This document shows, piece by piece, positions 32,178 through 45,234 of a DNA stretch of 64,000 nt; within the stretch, counting starts at the first letter, position 1; each line of letters begins with the position of its first letter. A model generated the notes under the pieces. It was given only the letters and a program-made list of their open reading frames with translations, was not told the DNA's origin and searched no databases. The translations under genes were made by a program, and so were the position numbers. This DNA comes from Apricaphanius iberus (Eukaryota; Chordata; Actinopteri; Cyprinodontiformes; Aphaniidae): contig JAPXFQ010002919.1 of the NCBI GenBank assembly GCA_028564705.1, positions 2,542,001 to 2,606,000 of the forward strand, given 5' to 3'.

Positions 32178-34045
32178 GTCTGTGTGCCGTGCGTGTGTGT
32201 GTGTGTGTGTGTACAGACACCATGAGAAACACCCAGTCTGGAACACCCTGTCTCAGGGGGCACGTTGTTCCTCACCCTGTTGTGGGGGGCCACGTCAATA
32301 AAGATGTATTAGTTCAGGCTTCACTGGACTCACACAGACGGGGCCTTTTGTTGGACCATAATGCATACATGCACACAGACATTTAAAAGCTAACTGATAA
32401 GGGCAGCCAGTCATGAGCTGCTGATTGAATTCTGCTGATCAGTCTTTGGCAATGTACCTTTGTCAAAAAAAAAAATCATTTTACAAATTAAATACTCATC
32501 GGCCGCTTTATTAGCTACATCTGTTCAGTTTCTTGATCAACTAAATGGTGTCTCAGCCGATCACATGATAGCAAGTTGATCCAGTAAGGCATATTGGCAC
32601 GCTGAGGTTGAAACCAGGCTTCAGAAAGGGAAAGAGAGCGGAGTGTGGCAGCTGGTTCCACATGGGCCGGTGTGACTTACTAATGGACCGCTATCAGAAC
32701 TGCCTGCAGTTCTACTTCCTTTTCTGATAGCTCAGTTGTACCCTTCTTGGCTGTTTGGAGATTAGATAGAGAAAATTGGTTTAACTAGTAATTCTTGGAA
32801 AGAACATATTGAAAAAAAAAGAAAGTGTAACATAAAATAACAAAAGTTAAAGAGCGGAAAAACACTTAAACCTTCATTTAATCTGAGGTTTATGAATGTT
32901 TAAAGTTTTGTTTTTTCACATTTAAATTTCTGTTCAAAATACTACATTTAGCTTTATATCGCTCTGGTTGCTGTCTATAGCAAGTAGATCACTAAAATAA
33001 TCAGATTGTAGGTTTTCGACCTAGTTGTTACCCTTTCCTAACAGATATGCACAGCAACTTTGACTGTTGTCACAACCACTGATGCGTCTTTTCGGGGGGA
33101 GATTACCCATCAAAAATGAATTTACGTAAAAGAATGAAAATGCTGTGGCTAATCTTAGCAACTCCCCTCAAGAAGGTCTTAAAATGCTAATAAGAATGTG
33201 TGCACATAAATACACCATTTAAGTTTGACAGAGGTGGTAACACTTTCATATTTCAGCTGTAACCGCTGGGGAGGACACAGATAAATTGTGCTTGCTTGCA
33301 ATTCATTCCAGGGCAAAGGATGATTAATATTCCATAAAATAGTTTATGAATACCCATTCAAAGCCTGCAGGTTTGAATATGAAGACGACACCAATGTTGA
33401 GTTGGTGTAGGGATGATAAAGTCCACAGAGCCCAGCAGGCATGCCGGATTGTGAATGTGTGTCAATGCGCAACATAAAGTGCAGCGCTGGATACGCTGGG
33501 GACTTTGAAGGCAAAAGAGCTGATTCCTAATTAATTTTCTTCTGAAAAAGACATTAACATTCCTTGCTAAAAACATTTCTGAAAGAAACCCAGCTGCAGT
33601 TATAGAGAATAAAAGCTGCTTAAAATGTACGTTTAGAGTTTGCAGAAAAGTCATATTTAAATGTTTGTGTTTTCTCTGTGTTCTCTTTTCCCTTTGATTT
33701 GCTACCAGCTTTTTTATGTTATATTGTAATTGGCCAAAATACATTGAAATAATCAAAAGAGAGCATAGTGAGAAATAATAATGAGAGAAAAAACATAATT
33801 TATTAGTGCAAAAACTTGTTTGGAGAGTTCACTTTACATTGAAATAGATTTTTGACAGCAAAATTAGTTTTTATATCACAAATCTATGTAGAACATAAAC
33901 AATGTGAGGTATTTATTAACTTTTTTTTTTCATAAATGCAAGGAAAATTTTTTCCTTAGGCTGTTGGATAATGTTTTATAGATTTAAAAAGAGAAATAAG
34001 CCTTCCACTTAAAAGAAAAACACAAAACAGATTTTGTATCCCCAT
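30746..34045. other. Intergenic DNA, no gene recognised
   Basis: Contains the TG microsatellite and only short chance frames. CT-rich DNA around 31540-31690 and a GC-richer patch at 31860-32020 are unassigned. Confidence 0.5.
32121..32212. repeat. (TG)n microsatellite, 26 pure units then interrupted
   Basis: Pure TG from 32121 to 32172, then TGCGTG/TGTCTG/GCCGTG interruptions and a second TG run to 32212. Open frames across it are artefacts. Confidence 0.95.
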
Positions 34046-34150
34046 AACGGTAAATTGACTTTATTTGTATAGCCCTTTACTTAGTCCCTATGGACCCCAA
34101 AGTGCTTTACACTACATTCAGTCATCCACCCATTCACACACACATTCTCA
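34046..34150 (-). mobile_element. SINE 3'-half fragment, inverted
   Basis: CCCCAAAGTGCTTTACACTA, then CATTCAGTCATCCACCCATT and CACACACACATTCTCACAGT, is the reverse of the body of the SINE seen at 5699 and 25405. Confidence 0.7.
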
Positions 34151-37030
34151 CAGTGGAGAACATATGTATCATACTGTATCAATAATGCTAATTAAAAGCT
34201 GCTAAAAAAATAAAGAGATCAAAGAAGATTTTCATTGAGGGTGACACTTGTATAACTGAACCAAACATAGATGCTGTTCTGAAAGTGTATTATTTGAACT
34301 ATGCTGAAAATTATATTTGATGAGGCTTCAGAACATCACTGTAACATTGAAGTAGTCAGGAGGAGGGCTCAAACTATTTGTGTGAGGTTTATTTGAATGG
34401 CATATAGATGTGAATGAAAAATCATCCCAGTTTAATCACATGGTTTCTTTTTTTGTATTAGTGCAGCTAAGTTATTTTCATCTGTTCTGAGGATTTGATA
34501 ATTGTTCTATGATAATAGTACTTTTCTGCAGAGGGACTCTTGGTAGAGAAATTGTGGTTTGGATGTGTTTTTGTTAAGAATCTCAATTGGAAAATGTGGA
34601 CACTTTAATGCAAAAATTGGAAAAGTTTATTTCATTATCTCAATTAAAAAAGGAAGGTCATATATACATTTGTTATACAAAAGTGTTATTTTGTTTACAG
34701 AAATTACATTATTACATATGACTAATAATGCAAAAGACAGTCATTGTTTAGGAAGATATTATGTTTTGTACAAGCATAATAGTGAAACATTAAGTAAAAG
34801 AAAAAGTGAGGTGCAGCAGATAATACCCTACTATTGAGAGGATTGTGATGGGAATCCCTTTCAACAGTTTGGGGAAGACTCACAAGGTTTGGACAGTGGC
34901 TAGAGTCAGAACTTCAACAGATGCTTGAGGTCCATTGGGAATATTCCACTTTGAATGAAGATTTTGCTAAGTATGTCATCGTTTTTTGTTGATCTGTAAT
35001 GTTGAGTCCATACTCAGTACAGCCACCTTCAAGGATTAGAAATGCTGATCACATTTTCCGGCAAATTGCTGCCCACAGTACATAAAGTACTACTTGAACA
35101 TCTTATCACTGTGCTTAACTGGCCTGACCTAATTTCAGCAGATAATATGTGGACCATTGTCATGAGGAAGCTGAGGGACAACAAGAACCGTCATTAAAAG
35201 CTACCTTAACACCTTTGCAGCGCCACAGGAAAACCCCCTCTATGCCACGCTGCTTTGATGTAGAAATTCACACACAAGGAGTTTTTACCATTCGTCTGTC
35301 TGCAAAGAACCAAGATTAAATAAGTTGTCGTTTTTTTTAATTTTTTTATTACTTATATGAATGATGTCTTTGGTGATATTTTAATATTCTAATGTTCTCA
35401 TGAATGAAAACCACATTGCTATGAAAACGACCATAACCTGTAGGGACAGAAGCAGTGGTTCAACTCCCACATTCTTCTATACATTCTTTTCAGAATGACA
35501 GACCCACCCATAAAGCCACTCTCGGAAGTGGGTGGTATCATGACAGGTTTATGGTCCACTTTTCAGGAAACAAGGACAGCTGTGTTAAAACTCGGTTCAC
35601 AACATTAAAATGACTCTGTTGTTGCTTCCATTGCAACTCAAACCACATCGCATTAAAAAAATAAAATGATGTGGTGAATCATATTAGCTTCATTTGGGTG
35701 ACAATACTGTTGGCTGTACAGATCATCAGTGCCAGTTGGCAGAAAAGCCAAGTAATACAACAATAATGCATGTGTAATGCTGCGTTCCCAGAGAAATGAT
35801 TCTTCACAGGGCATTCTCTGTCATTATGACTCAGGTTTCGCGTGAGTCACGGTCCATTGTGCATTACTGCCCAGAAAACTGCAATGATTCTGTTTGTGGG
35901 CCTGCCAAAAACACAGAGAGAGTGGGGACACGTATAGCAGACGGGAAACAAAGGATGAGATCAAAGCATCATGGGGGAAGTGAAGGATGAGGCCTCAGCA
36001 TATCAGTCTTTGCCACAATGTTGAGACATGAGAATTAATATGAGATTACAGCTACCTTCACTTTTCATCTTTCCTCTTCTTATTTCTCTGTGCTTTTATT
36101 CCCTTGGGGTACGTGTTACCCATCCTATGACTTTGGAATTAAAACTCTCTCCTCCTTTTCCTCTCCTAATCTCTTCTCTTCATTATTCTTTCATTACACA
36201 TCCCTGTTCCCTTTGTAGCTCCTCCGTGTCTCTATTTCTCTTTATCGTCTTGCTTTAGGGCCGTTGTGTCAAATATTCTCTCTGTCAGGTAACCTCCTTT
36301 CTGATTAGGAGTGGGTGAAAGGGGTGTCATATTAAACAAGGGACTAAAAGTTGTCTGATTTGTATTTTTTATGGTGTAACACTCAACTTACATTTAGGTT
36401 CAATGCACGTCAAACCGCGTTGTCAAGTCTCCGTGTTAGCAGAGGTGCCACATATTATGATCTTCTTTATGTCATCATTTTATTATAGCCATATAGATTA
36501 AGTTCATCCACACAGAAAGGAGGAGAGGCATAGAAAGGACCTGTCAAAGTATCATTCACTGTCATCCTAACAAGTTGCTTTATAGCTTCATAGTGCTATT
36601 GCAGTATGGCTTGGGTTTTCTGAGGATTTTTAAAATTTTTTCTTATTGATCAGTTCACTTGAAAAAAAAGAAGATAAAACCAGGGTTTTTCATCAGGCTA
36701 GAATTTGCAACATCACTGAAATGGTCAGTAATGGTCATAAAAAAATATTTATCATTATTATCTGAAATTGTTACAAATGCTTTTCTTATTTTCTAACATT
36801 GAGTTCCAGCCAGAGGCTTACTTGTCATCACCTTCTGTCATATGAATTGTGGTTGGTCTCATAATTGAATGATTATTTGACACACAACTCTTGTGATTTT
36901 TAAAAGCAAGAGTTCGGTAAATGGTTTTATCTAATAGTCAATATTTGGTCAAATGTCTCTTAGAAAGATCCATAAAAACTTTAGACTTTTTAGAGGTACC
37001 AACAAGCTTCTCGCCAAATTTTGGCTTACC
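34151..37030. other. Intergenic DNA, no gene recognised
   Basis: AT-rich with short frames only. No RNA gene or bounded repeat was identified. Confidence 0.55.
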
Positions 37031-37034
37031 TGGG

Positions 37035-37722
37035 CTTTCCATTGGACGTGTCAGCAGCATGTTACAGGAGCAGCACGTTTTACTCGCGTATTCTGCTGTT
37101 TGGCCCTTTGCACCGGGGGCGTCAGCAGCACGTAGCAGCACGGAAGCAGCTGTAAACGAGAGAGCCCAAAATCAGGCGAGATCAGCAAAATCACACATGG
37201 TTTCGTTAGTAAACGCAACAACAAGCAGGAAAAAGACTACAACATGGCTCCAAAAGGTGTTTTATGTTCTGTCCGTTTTAAAGTCGGTAATAAGTTTATG
37301 TTATGTCAGAGAATATACAAAATCCCTCGAAGTACAAAAGAATAAAGTTAGTGGAGATCCGAGGTAGTGTAGACCCTCCTGCGACCTACTGACTTCTCAC
37401 GGGGCCGCACAGGTAGTAAAGTACAGCTACAGGAAAGAAGCATCTTTGTTTTATTTTGAAACTTTCCGGATGCCGAGCCGTCGGACTTCCTGTCTTCCCC
37501 TATCCAAAATGTCGAAATTTACACGTTTCACAGGCGTAGCGCGTAGAAAATAGGACTGCCGCGTATATTTAGAAAAATGCTGCGAAATGACGCTCCTGTG
37601 ACGGGGCAAACTCGTGCTGCTTTCGCCTCCGGTGGAAAGGATTATATTGATTACAGCGGTGGCTAACAGCCGCGTATGACGTGCTGCTCCTGTAACATGC
37701 TGCTGACGCGTCCGGTGGAAAG
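37035..37722. mobile_element. Nonautonomous DNA transposon with 44-bp terminal inverted repeats
   Basis: 37035-37078 and 37679-37722 are inverted copies with three mismatches in 44 positions; the shared core begins CTTTCCA and ends GAGCAGCACGT. TTAA lies just outside the right end (37729-37732) and TTAC near the left end, hinting at a TTAA target as used by Kolobok and piggyBac elements. A second TCCGGTGGAAAGGA lies inside at 37628-37641 besides the terminal one at 37711-37724. GC is higher than in the flanks. No transposase is seen, and the 148-codon frame crossing the left end is incidental. Confidence 0.8.
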
Positions 37723-37795
37723 GAGGCGTTAAACTTGACTCCTCTTCTTGATTGAAAGGATAAATCTCACCTAATTTGGTTGGTTTACAGTCAAA

Positions 37796-37890
37796 GACTC
37801 AGCAATGTAGCTCACCAGTGTGTTAATGTGTGTGTTAATCACTGAATATAGCGTAAAGTCCTTTGTGGTCTTCTGACGGAAAATGCACAC
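37796..37890 (+). mobile_element. SINE 3' fragment
   Basis: GTAGCTCACCAGTGTGTTAA, then ACTGAATATAGCGTAAAGTC and CTTTGTGGTCTTCTGAC, corresponds to the same SINE body as at 5699-6192. Confidence 0.65.
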
Positions 37891-37899
37891 ATTAACTGT

Positions 37900-38340
37900 T
37901 GTGCTGTTAGAACACCACATTCTGTCCCAGTTTTAACCATCAAGCTTTAAATTTAAAGGCAAAGCTGAAGTTTATTATTCCATCTACTTTGGGAATTCCA
38001 CCAGAGCCACTGGAAGTAAAACTAATTTTCAGCATGATGCTACCACTACCATGCTTGACAGTTATTACAAAGCTTTCAAGTATGAAAGGATAAGCTGGAA
38101 TCCTCCAAACTGATCTCTTGTGACTGTGGTTAAATATTCCCATTTTTGTCTCCTCTAACCATATAACATTTATCCAAAAGGCACTTTGCTTGTCCTTGTG
38201 GACATTAGCAAATTTCAGTCATTTTTACTTCTTCTTTTGAACAGGTGCTTGTTCTTTTGTAAGCTCTCTCTCAGTCTCTTATCTTTTCTTACCTGTAGTT
38301 GTTCTTGAAAACCTCAACAAAAGTGACCTACTCTAAAGGG
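37900..38340 (-). mobile_element. Tc1-like element fragment, antisense
   Basis: Contains TTTTCAGCATGATGCTACCA, then CTACCATGCTTGACAG (antisense of the GSMMLW-type block), followed by CCATATAACATTTATCCAAA and further antisense remnants. No frame. Confidence 0.5.
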
Positions 38341-39633
38341 GATAGTTTGAATCGGATTGAAATTTGGATCCAGTTAGTTGTTCTAACAGGAAAATGATTT
38401 TAAAAAACATTAACTATTAGGCTTACTGAAAATGTCTATATCAACTTACCATATGATAAATAAAAATCTTTACCAATTCTGCTAAGAAGAGTGATCAAAA
38501 GGCAGCCTGGGTCCAACAAAAGTTTGTTAATAACTAGGTGTGTGTTTGAACTTCAAAAGACATTTCTCTAAGACTAAAGCTGTACTTACATACCTGAGCC
38601 TGTTTGCATATTTTTGAACCTGTCTGAATTGCATACCCAGTGTGCACTTGTGCAACCACATCTATGTTTTGTAAACTATTGAACTTGTTTGCTGCACATC
38701 ATTCTTTAAAAAAGACAGAAAATGATTAATTAAAATGCATAATTAAAAGCACAAATGTAATTTGATAACCATGCTCATAATGAGAGTAAACTGCTGACTG
38801 GAACTGCATTGAGGTTAGACAGAGGAATGAAGAAAATCCCACTAGTTTGAGATTTGTTCATTCATAAAACTTGTGAGACTGTAGCTGAATATGAAGCAAC
38901 TGGATGCAAACAGCCTCAGTGCCCATTATATATATTTCTGAGAATTAGAGGATTTTCCTCCTTTACTTGGAAGCCCCAGGAGGGGGAGATGAAATACTTT
39001 AAAGTCTTACTCATCACTGATGGGAAGATGAAGTTTGACATTTACAAGCAGGTTGTTTTGACTTTAGTACTGATGTAATGCACCTGACTGTTGTGTAAAA
39101 AGCCTGAACCGAAGCTTAGGGCAAAACTTTTAATCGTTCAGCCGATCTGCATTCTAAACACGTCCTCTGCATATGAACTCTGGAGAAAAATAACACGATG
39201 ATCTTCTAGCTCAACTAGGTCAAATTTCTTTTAAAGGGAGACGAGGCTGAACATATATCACTTGGAGCAGGATAGAAGCTTTTTCAGGTTAGAAGATGGA
39301 CGCTGCAGAGACATGTGATTTAAAGCAGAATGCCCTCTGGATCTAGCTTAACTGGAGACATTCAGGACATGTCTGTTTGAAGGAAACCAAGGTGATTAAA
39401 TCCCACCTGCCCTGGGAACATACCAAGGTAGAGAGACATGTGGAATGGCTCAGTGTGCTTCAGTTGCAAGCTGGTTCTGGGTCAGCAGCAGAGAAATTGA
39501 TGGATTAAGGAACAAAACAGAGCTCAGGCAACTTTTAGGGACAAAGGCACCTCGTTGGATATAAAAGGCAAGAAAGAAAGCAATGCCAATACGCTTACGT
39601 AGCGATATCAGTGGTGTACAAGATATTGGCAAA

Positions 39634-39665
<32 letters not shown>

Positions 39666-39966
39666 TAAACCAACATTGTGCTGTTAAATGAAAACTTTCA
39701 AACAAAAGAAAAAGTGCACACTTCACTTTATACTAGTAGAAATGTAAAGGTTGGATATGGAACATGAGCATGATAGCGACATCTAGTTTATCTAGGTTGT
39801 AGTTACAACAATAAAAACACCATTCCAGCTGTTGGGTTGCCTGGTTCGCTGCCAATACGCCCAGTCACCATCCTGAACAGTGTCTTGTGAGGAATGTATT
39901 TTAGAGGAGTTTAACTAACAGCTAACGTTAGCCAAGTTAGCAAATGAGCTAGCTTACCGATCCAGA
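38341..39966. other. Intergenic DNA, no gene recognised
   Basis: Short frames only. Contains a (TA)n microsatellite at 39638-39664. Confidence 0.5.
39638..39664. repeat. (TA)n microsatellite
   Basis: An alternating AT run of about 13 units. Confidence 0.95.
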
Positions 39967-40281
39967 GGAGGCTGGTGCCTATATCCAGCTGTCAACGGAC
40001 GAGAGGCAGGGTACACCCTCGACAGGCGGCCAGTCCATCACAGGGCCACACAGAGACAAACAGGACAAACAACCTTGCACGCACACACCCGCACTTAAGG
40101 ACAATTTAGAGTGACCAATTAACCTGACAGTCATGTTTTTGGACTGTGGGAGGAAGCCGGAGTACCCGGAGGGAACCCACACATGCACAGGGAGAACATT
40201 CAAAAGGCCCTGGGCAGGGATAACAACCCACAACCTTCTTGCTGCAAGGCAACAGTGCTAACCACTGCACCACCGTGCAGC
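39967..40281 (-). mobile_element. tRNA-derived SINE of a second family, inverted
   Basis: Read on the minus strand it begins near 40281 with CACGGTGGTGCAGTGGTTAG (A-box-like). Degraded B-box DNA follows around 40220-40235. The body holds the teleost-typical TGGGTTCCCTCCGGGTACTC and CCAAAAACATGACTGTCAGG, and ends in GTGTACCCTGCCTCTCGTCC. Distinct in sequence from the SINE at 5699. Confidence 0.7.
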
Positions 40282-40588
40282 ATTTTATTATAATTAAATT
40301 TAAATATATTTTTTAAGGAAATCTTTCATTCTGCACCCCTTTAAAAGCCCAGTGGATGTGTTTTTTAAATATTTTTTAATGTAGCTTTTCATGAAAATGT
40401 TCAATATTCAACCATGAATAACTAAAGAACAGGGTCACGTATGTTCATGTCTCTATGACTTACTTTTTTTAAAAGTCTGTCAAGTCTGCAGTCTTCACTT
40501 TGTGTAATTAAACTATATTGTGTATGAGTTTTGGTCCATGAAATGAGTGACAAAAAATACTGAATCCTTTCCCGATCTTACATTCAGA

Positions 40589-41169
40589 ATGTTTACGTGC
40601 ACATCTAAGTCAAGCTTTTTGGAGTAATCGGAATAAGGGCTTGCTCCCTGTTGAGATCAGAGTCCCAATTTTCATGTCACTCAGTAAATCGAATTATTAA
40701 ATGAGTACGTTCGACTCCCCAACAATAGATGGCGACATGCACCCCTATGTGTTAGTCTTATAGCGGTTAGCTTCAAGCTGCACTCAGTAAACAGAGGCTG
40801 GTGGGAGTGAAGCAGACGGAGTTAAAGCAGGATATTCACAATCGACCATCTCATCGTCGGTCCAAACATGCACTGATCAGACGCTTATGTTTCTTAGCCG
40901 CCATATTCTTCATATACAACTACTATGCTGTTTCTGAGCCTCACTTCTGCGTCTCTTCACTTCTCGAGTGGGTCCGTGATTATGGGGGTGGGTTGGATGA
41001 TTGCAGAGTAGTTGACTCCCAATTGCATTATCTGGGTAGCTTAGTTGAACTTCTGAAACTCCAGTTCGATTCGAATCAAGCAGGACTGAGGTGCATACAT
41101 GTATTTCAAAAGTCTGATTTCAGTGAGACTATGGTAATAATTCAACTTTCTCTTGCTGCACGTAAACAT
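40589..41169. mobile_element. MITE with GTTTACGTGCA termini
   Basis: ATGTTTACGTGCA at 40589-40601 is exactly inverted at 41157-41169. The left subterminal DNA (GGAGTAATCGGAATAAGGGC) is typical of a fish DNA element. The 147-codon frame 40801-41244 begins inside and runs out past the right end, so it is not treated as a gene. Confidence 0.65.
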
Positions 41170-44100
41170 ACTGATTGTTTTGGACATACCTGTATAATTT
41201 TTTGTCCATTTCACAATTTTACATTGTGTTGGCCCCTAATATAAACCCTCAAAACTATGTTGGCATTTACGGTTGCAATATAAAAAAATTGCATCAAGTG
41301 AATACTTGTACAAAGCCCTTTATACAAACAACTGTTTCTTTAAAAGGGATACCCTGTATGCAATTTTAAAATGTCACATGACTGACATAATTATCTTATT
41401 AGCTTCTTCCTTTATATTTTTTAACTTTGCTTCACGTGTCATACCAGAAAATCCTGACAAAGTGACTTGAAACACCTCTGTTAATCAATTTGTTTCCTAT
41501 ATCATTTACATTTTTCCTTCATTTCTCCTTCGCTGTTACATCTACAATCCAATTCCATCCCCCACTCTGTGCTCATCACTCCTCTCCTCTACTGCGGCTC
41601 CATTAGGTAATGAACTAGCTCAGTAAATCACAGCTACTGTACGTATGACTAAAAGCCTTATGTAAAAAAAGGGGAAAAAATCGCCCATGCCTGGCTAAAT
41701 CAGCATTCTCCACAGCAGTGCAGCATGATACAAGGCTTACGTAAAGGAAGAAAAAGGACCATGCTGTGCTAAGTCCTTCACCACAGGACAGGAGACTTGT
41801 TAGTGGATCTTACGTCTCAACAGCACAGAGAGATGGTTATGAGTGGGTCAATATGAGGAATCATTTGCTGTATTGATGTTTGGAGAGTACTGGGAAGACT
41901 TATCATCTTGTCCTGCTGGGAGGAACAAGTTTTAGAGAAAGAGTTTTAAATACTCTTCTTGTCCATGCGCCACTAGATTCAAAGTAGATTCACACACTCA
42001 TACCAGTGCCCTCTATGTGAAGAGCAGCTGTGAGTGTGCATTCCTGTGAGCTCAGCTATCAGATCCCATCCTAAGATGTGACTGCTGTGTGCGTTTAGTG
42101 ACATGGAACAGGTTGCTAGTATAACTTTTCTTCAAACAGGGCTGAGAAAATATTAACCAGCTGTTATGGACCAGTTATGTTTGGAATTTATGTCTTTGAA
42201 AGCAACTGCTCTGTGAAGGAACTATTGTAACCTGAAAGGCATGTTGATCTTTTAGTATTGTCCACGATTGAAAGAAACTACAATGAGATGGATGTTTGGG
42301 CTGTCCACTAAAGTGTATAATTGTTTAATTTCACTGGCTGACACTAGACTAATCACTTACACTGTCCAATCTCATACTTATAGGATTTGTCATACTGCAG
42401 TTTTATGAGTCATCTCATACCCATTCCAAGCACCGAGATCAGAAGACAGTATTGTAAATAAGACAAAGAAAGCTTGAAGGACTTTCTGGACCAAGAGACA
42501 CACCCTGCAAATACCTAAACAGATTCAGTAGGGATTATGTGTCTAGGAATGAATAGTATGTCAGACAGCTTCAAATGCTTTATAGAGCTTTGTGTCTAGT
42601 TGCTCTAAATGCTAAAAATCATTATGAATAAGATCTGTGGAAAAAGAAAGTCAGTGTTACAGTGTAAGTGTTGGTTTTCTCAAAATATATATATTAAGGG
42701 ACAAAAGTTAAATAAACACTAATAATAATGCTATCTAATCTAATGATAATGCAGCCTCCAGCTGGTTAGTTTATTTGTTACATACAGGACCTTTGCTGGA
42801 CAGTTCAAAATACCAACATCCTCAGATAAGCTCCTCCAGTCTGCTTCACACATCCTTATATACCTCCAACATAACTTTTACTAGAATTACACAGAGGTTG
42901 CCAGATCACGCTGTACCGTCCTGGTCATGCTTACCTGACCCAAAGCATTTTGACACAGAGCAAACCTTTATCCCACAACATAACAGAAAAAGGGACAAAT
43001 AAATAGAAAATGAGCAGATTGTTTAATCAAACATTAAACGTTTTAGACATGATCACTTCCACAGTAAGAATACCTGACAAATGAATTCACCAACCATTAT
43101 TAGATGTAGATAATTTCCCTTGTGCACAGATGCAAAATAGTCTTTTTTCCAATTTCATACTTAATCAGCAGCTAATTGGTTCATATTTCCATATATAATT
43201 AAGTTTATTTGGAACAGTTTTTTCCCACTTTACTACCTTGTTATTACATAAGTTAGTTGCAAGGAAAACATACAATATATAAAAATAATAAATCAACTGT
43301 GTAAATACATTTATATAATCAAGTAATTGACATAAATGTAGGTTGCGTCTAGCAGTTTTGGACCATCTCAGTGACATTGTATTTTGATAATATTGGAATA
43401 TTGCTCTACTGTCATTCCCTAAATACTTTTTTTTCTTCCTTTTTGAGCTCATCAGACATCATATAGTACATTTCCCAACAATATGCATAACTGTAAGGAC
43501 ACTTGTTTTTCAGTTATGATGAAATATCACAAATTTGCTTTATTTTGGCTATGGAAATCTGTTATACACTTTTTTGCGTGCAGTTAACTGATTAACAGGC
43601 ATACTGCTTGTAGCTCCCCAACAGCAGTGTAAAAACAGAATTACGAGAGATGTGCTTTTTAGGTTTCTACAACTTTATTTCACAGTTTTTCACAATCACA
43701 GAAAAAATCACACAGCCAACTTTAAGTCTTTCTTGTGAACAAGGGCAATGTGTTATTTCAGTAAGCTGGGTGGCAGTGTCCAGCAACATGTTGGGGAGGA
43801 GCATAAGCATACTCTATGCACCTTATAGCCATATAAAACGCTAGACGCTGCACAAACTCAAAGTATGTTGGATGAAAGGGATGGGTTAAAAGTTTGCATT
43901 GATTCCTTAATGCCGGGAGGTAGGCTATATCAGTTCGGTATTTATCAGTTTATTTATGTGGTCCTCATTCAGAACAAATTTCATCTCTAGGTACAACACA
44001 CATCCAAGTTATATTAATTAGAGATTCTTTATTTCAACATTAAACTTACAATTAGTATGAATCTGGGTATGATTCTAGAGACATGAGGCACATAAGGATT

Positions 44101-44780
44101 TGATATTTTTTCAACTATTTAGAGTATTTTATCAATCCCACTATTATTTAAACAGGTAAATATGGCAAATGTCCTCTAGCCTACAGCATTATCATAGGCT
44201 TCAATCCCTTTATGTGTTATAAGAAAATAATATGTATCATTAATTAAGCAATAATTTAATTTGAGGTTGCACACTTCAATCAGATGCACAGGATTTCCAC
44301 TTCCCACTTCTACCATTTCCACTACTCTCTCTCCCTCTCTCTTTCTTTCTCTCTCTCTTTCTGAAACCCATGCCAAATGCTATGTTGTTGTCATTCTGAC
44401 AATTAGGTTATTTGTCAATGTGGCGGTTAGGCTGAGATCATTACTGTTTCTGTCTAACGCCATTGTTAAATTGTCCATGGGCAGGCTAACACAGTTTAGG
44501 CAATGGGGTCCCTCCAAAATGGTTTAGACACAGAATCCAAAATTCTGTGCCTTGTTCCTGCGTATCTAGGAGGGAGCTTGCCATGGACGTCATTCATGTA
44601 AGAACCGCACTAATTCTAGATTTCTCCGTTTGATCTGAGTGCATTGACGCTAAAATGTTATTGAGCAACAGAGAACCAATTCTGATTTATACCATCTATC
44701 TTCTCTGAGAAATCTAGCTATTAATATTTTAAACACAGCAACGGGCTTAGGCTTTGCTCTGAGTCACTGTGCCTCATGAT
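41170..44780. other. Intergenic DNA, no gene recognised
   Basis: Short frames only. A CT-rich run lies at about 44322-44362. The last kilobase before 44780 may include distal promoter DNA of the gene at 45171. Confidence 0.5.
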
Positions 44781-44829
44781 AAAATCACTTTTAACTTTCT
44801 TTAAAGCAGTCCCGCAGGCCCCCAGCAGA

Positions 44830-44990
44830 CCTACGCGATTAGTCAACCAAGTCTTTTCATTGCAACTGAGGTGGAGAGCCAGGCAGGGGAGGAGGAAGGG
44901 AGAAAAAAGAGAAGGGGGCTGTATTTGGAGAAGAGGGGGTCACCTTTTGTGCAAATATATCAACCAAGTAGACTGCCACTCGAATCAGGT

Positions 44991-45027
<37 letters not shown>

Positions 45028-45170
45028 GCAAGTAGAGGGAAAACATCGTTGGAGCACTGAAAGAAGAGAAAGACTTACTACTGGGCAACATTTACCGATT
45101 TTGCAACCAACATTTTTTTTAATAAAAAGAAAGTAACCGCTTTTTCCTTAAAAAAGTTGAAGACGCAGTC
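44830..45170 (+). promoter_or_regulatory. Promoter / 5' UTR region of the signal-peptide gene, with (GA)16
   Basis: A purine-rich stretch (about 44878-44940) and a pure GA run (44994-45025) precede the ATG. A TATA-like TTTTAATAAAAAG lies about 45 bases before the ATG, which is too close to serve an mRNA of normal leader length, so the true start is probably further upstream. Transcript start is not determined. Confidence 0.45.
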
Positions 45171-45234
45171 ATGGCCGGAATAACGTTGGAACGCACGGCG
45201 CTCCTGTGCACCTTGCTCCTCTGGCTATTTCAAG
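45171..45234 (+). CDS. First coding exon: signal peptide of a secreted or membrane protein
   Basis: The ATG has a strong context (G at -3, G at +4). It encodes MAGITLERTALLCTLLLWLFQ and the first base of the next codon, followed by a perfect donor GTAAGT at 45235. The peptide has a charged n-region (Glu7-Arg8) and a hydrophobic core (10-20), as in a cleavable signal sequence. A phase 1 intron after the signal peptide is the rule in immunoglobulin-superfamily genes, so a cell-adhesion molecule is a reasonable guess; CADM4, which in human lies on the same chromosome arm as RPS19, is one untested candidate. No second exon was recognised up to 64000. Confidence 0.6.

Noticed and set aside
32044..32386. 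Cys-Val or Thr-His repeat proteins on both strands
   Set aside because: Translation of the TG/CA microsatellite.
33358..33756. 132-codon minus-strand frame
   Set aside because: No domain, signal or splice support; length is within chance expectation.
36921..37367. 148-codon plus-strand frame
   Set aside because: It runs across the left terminal repeat of the MITE at 37035 and has no domain or splice context.
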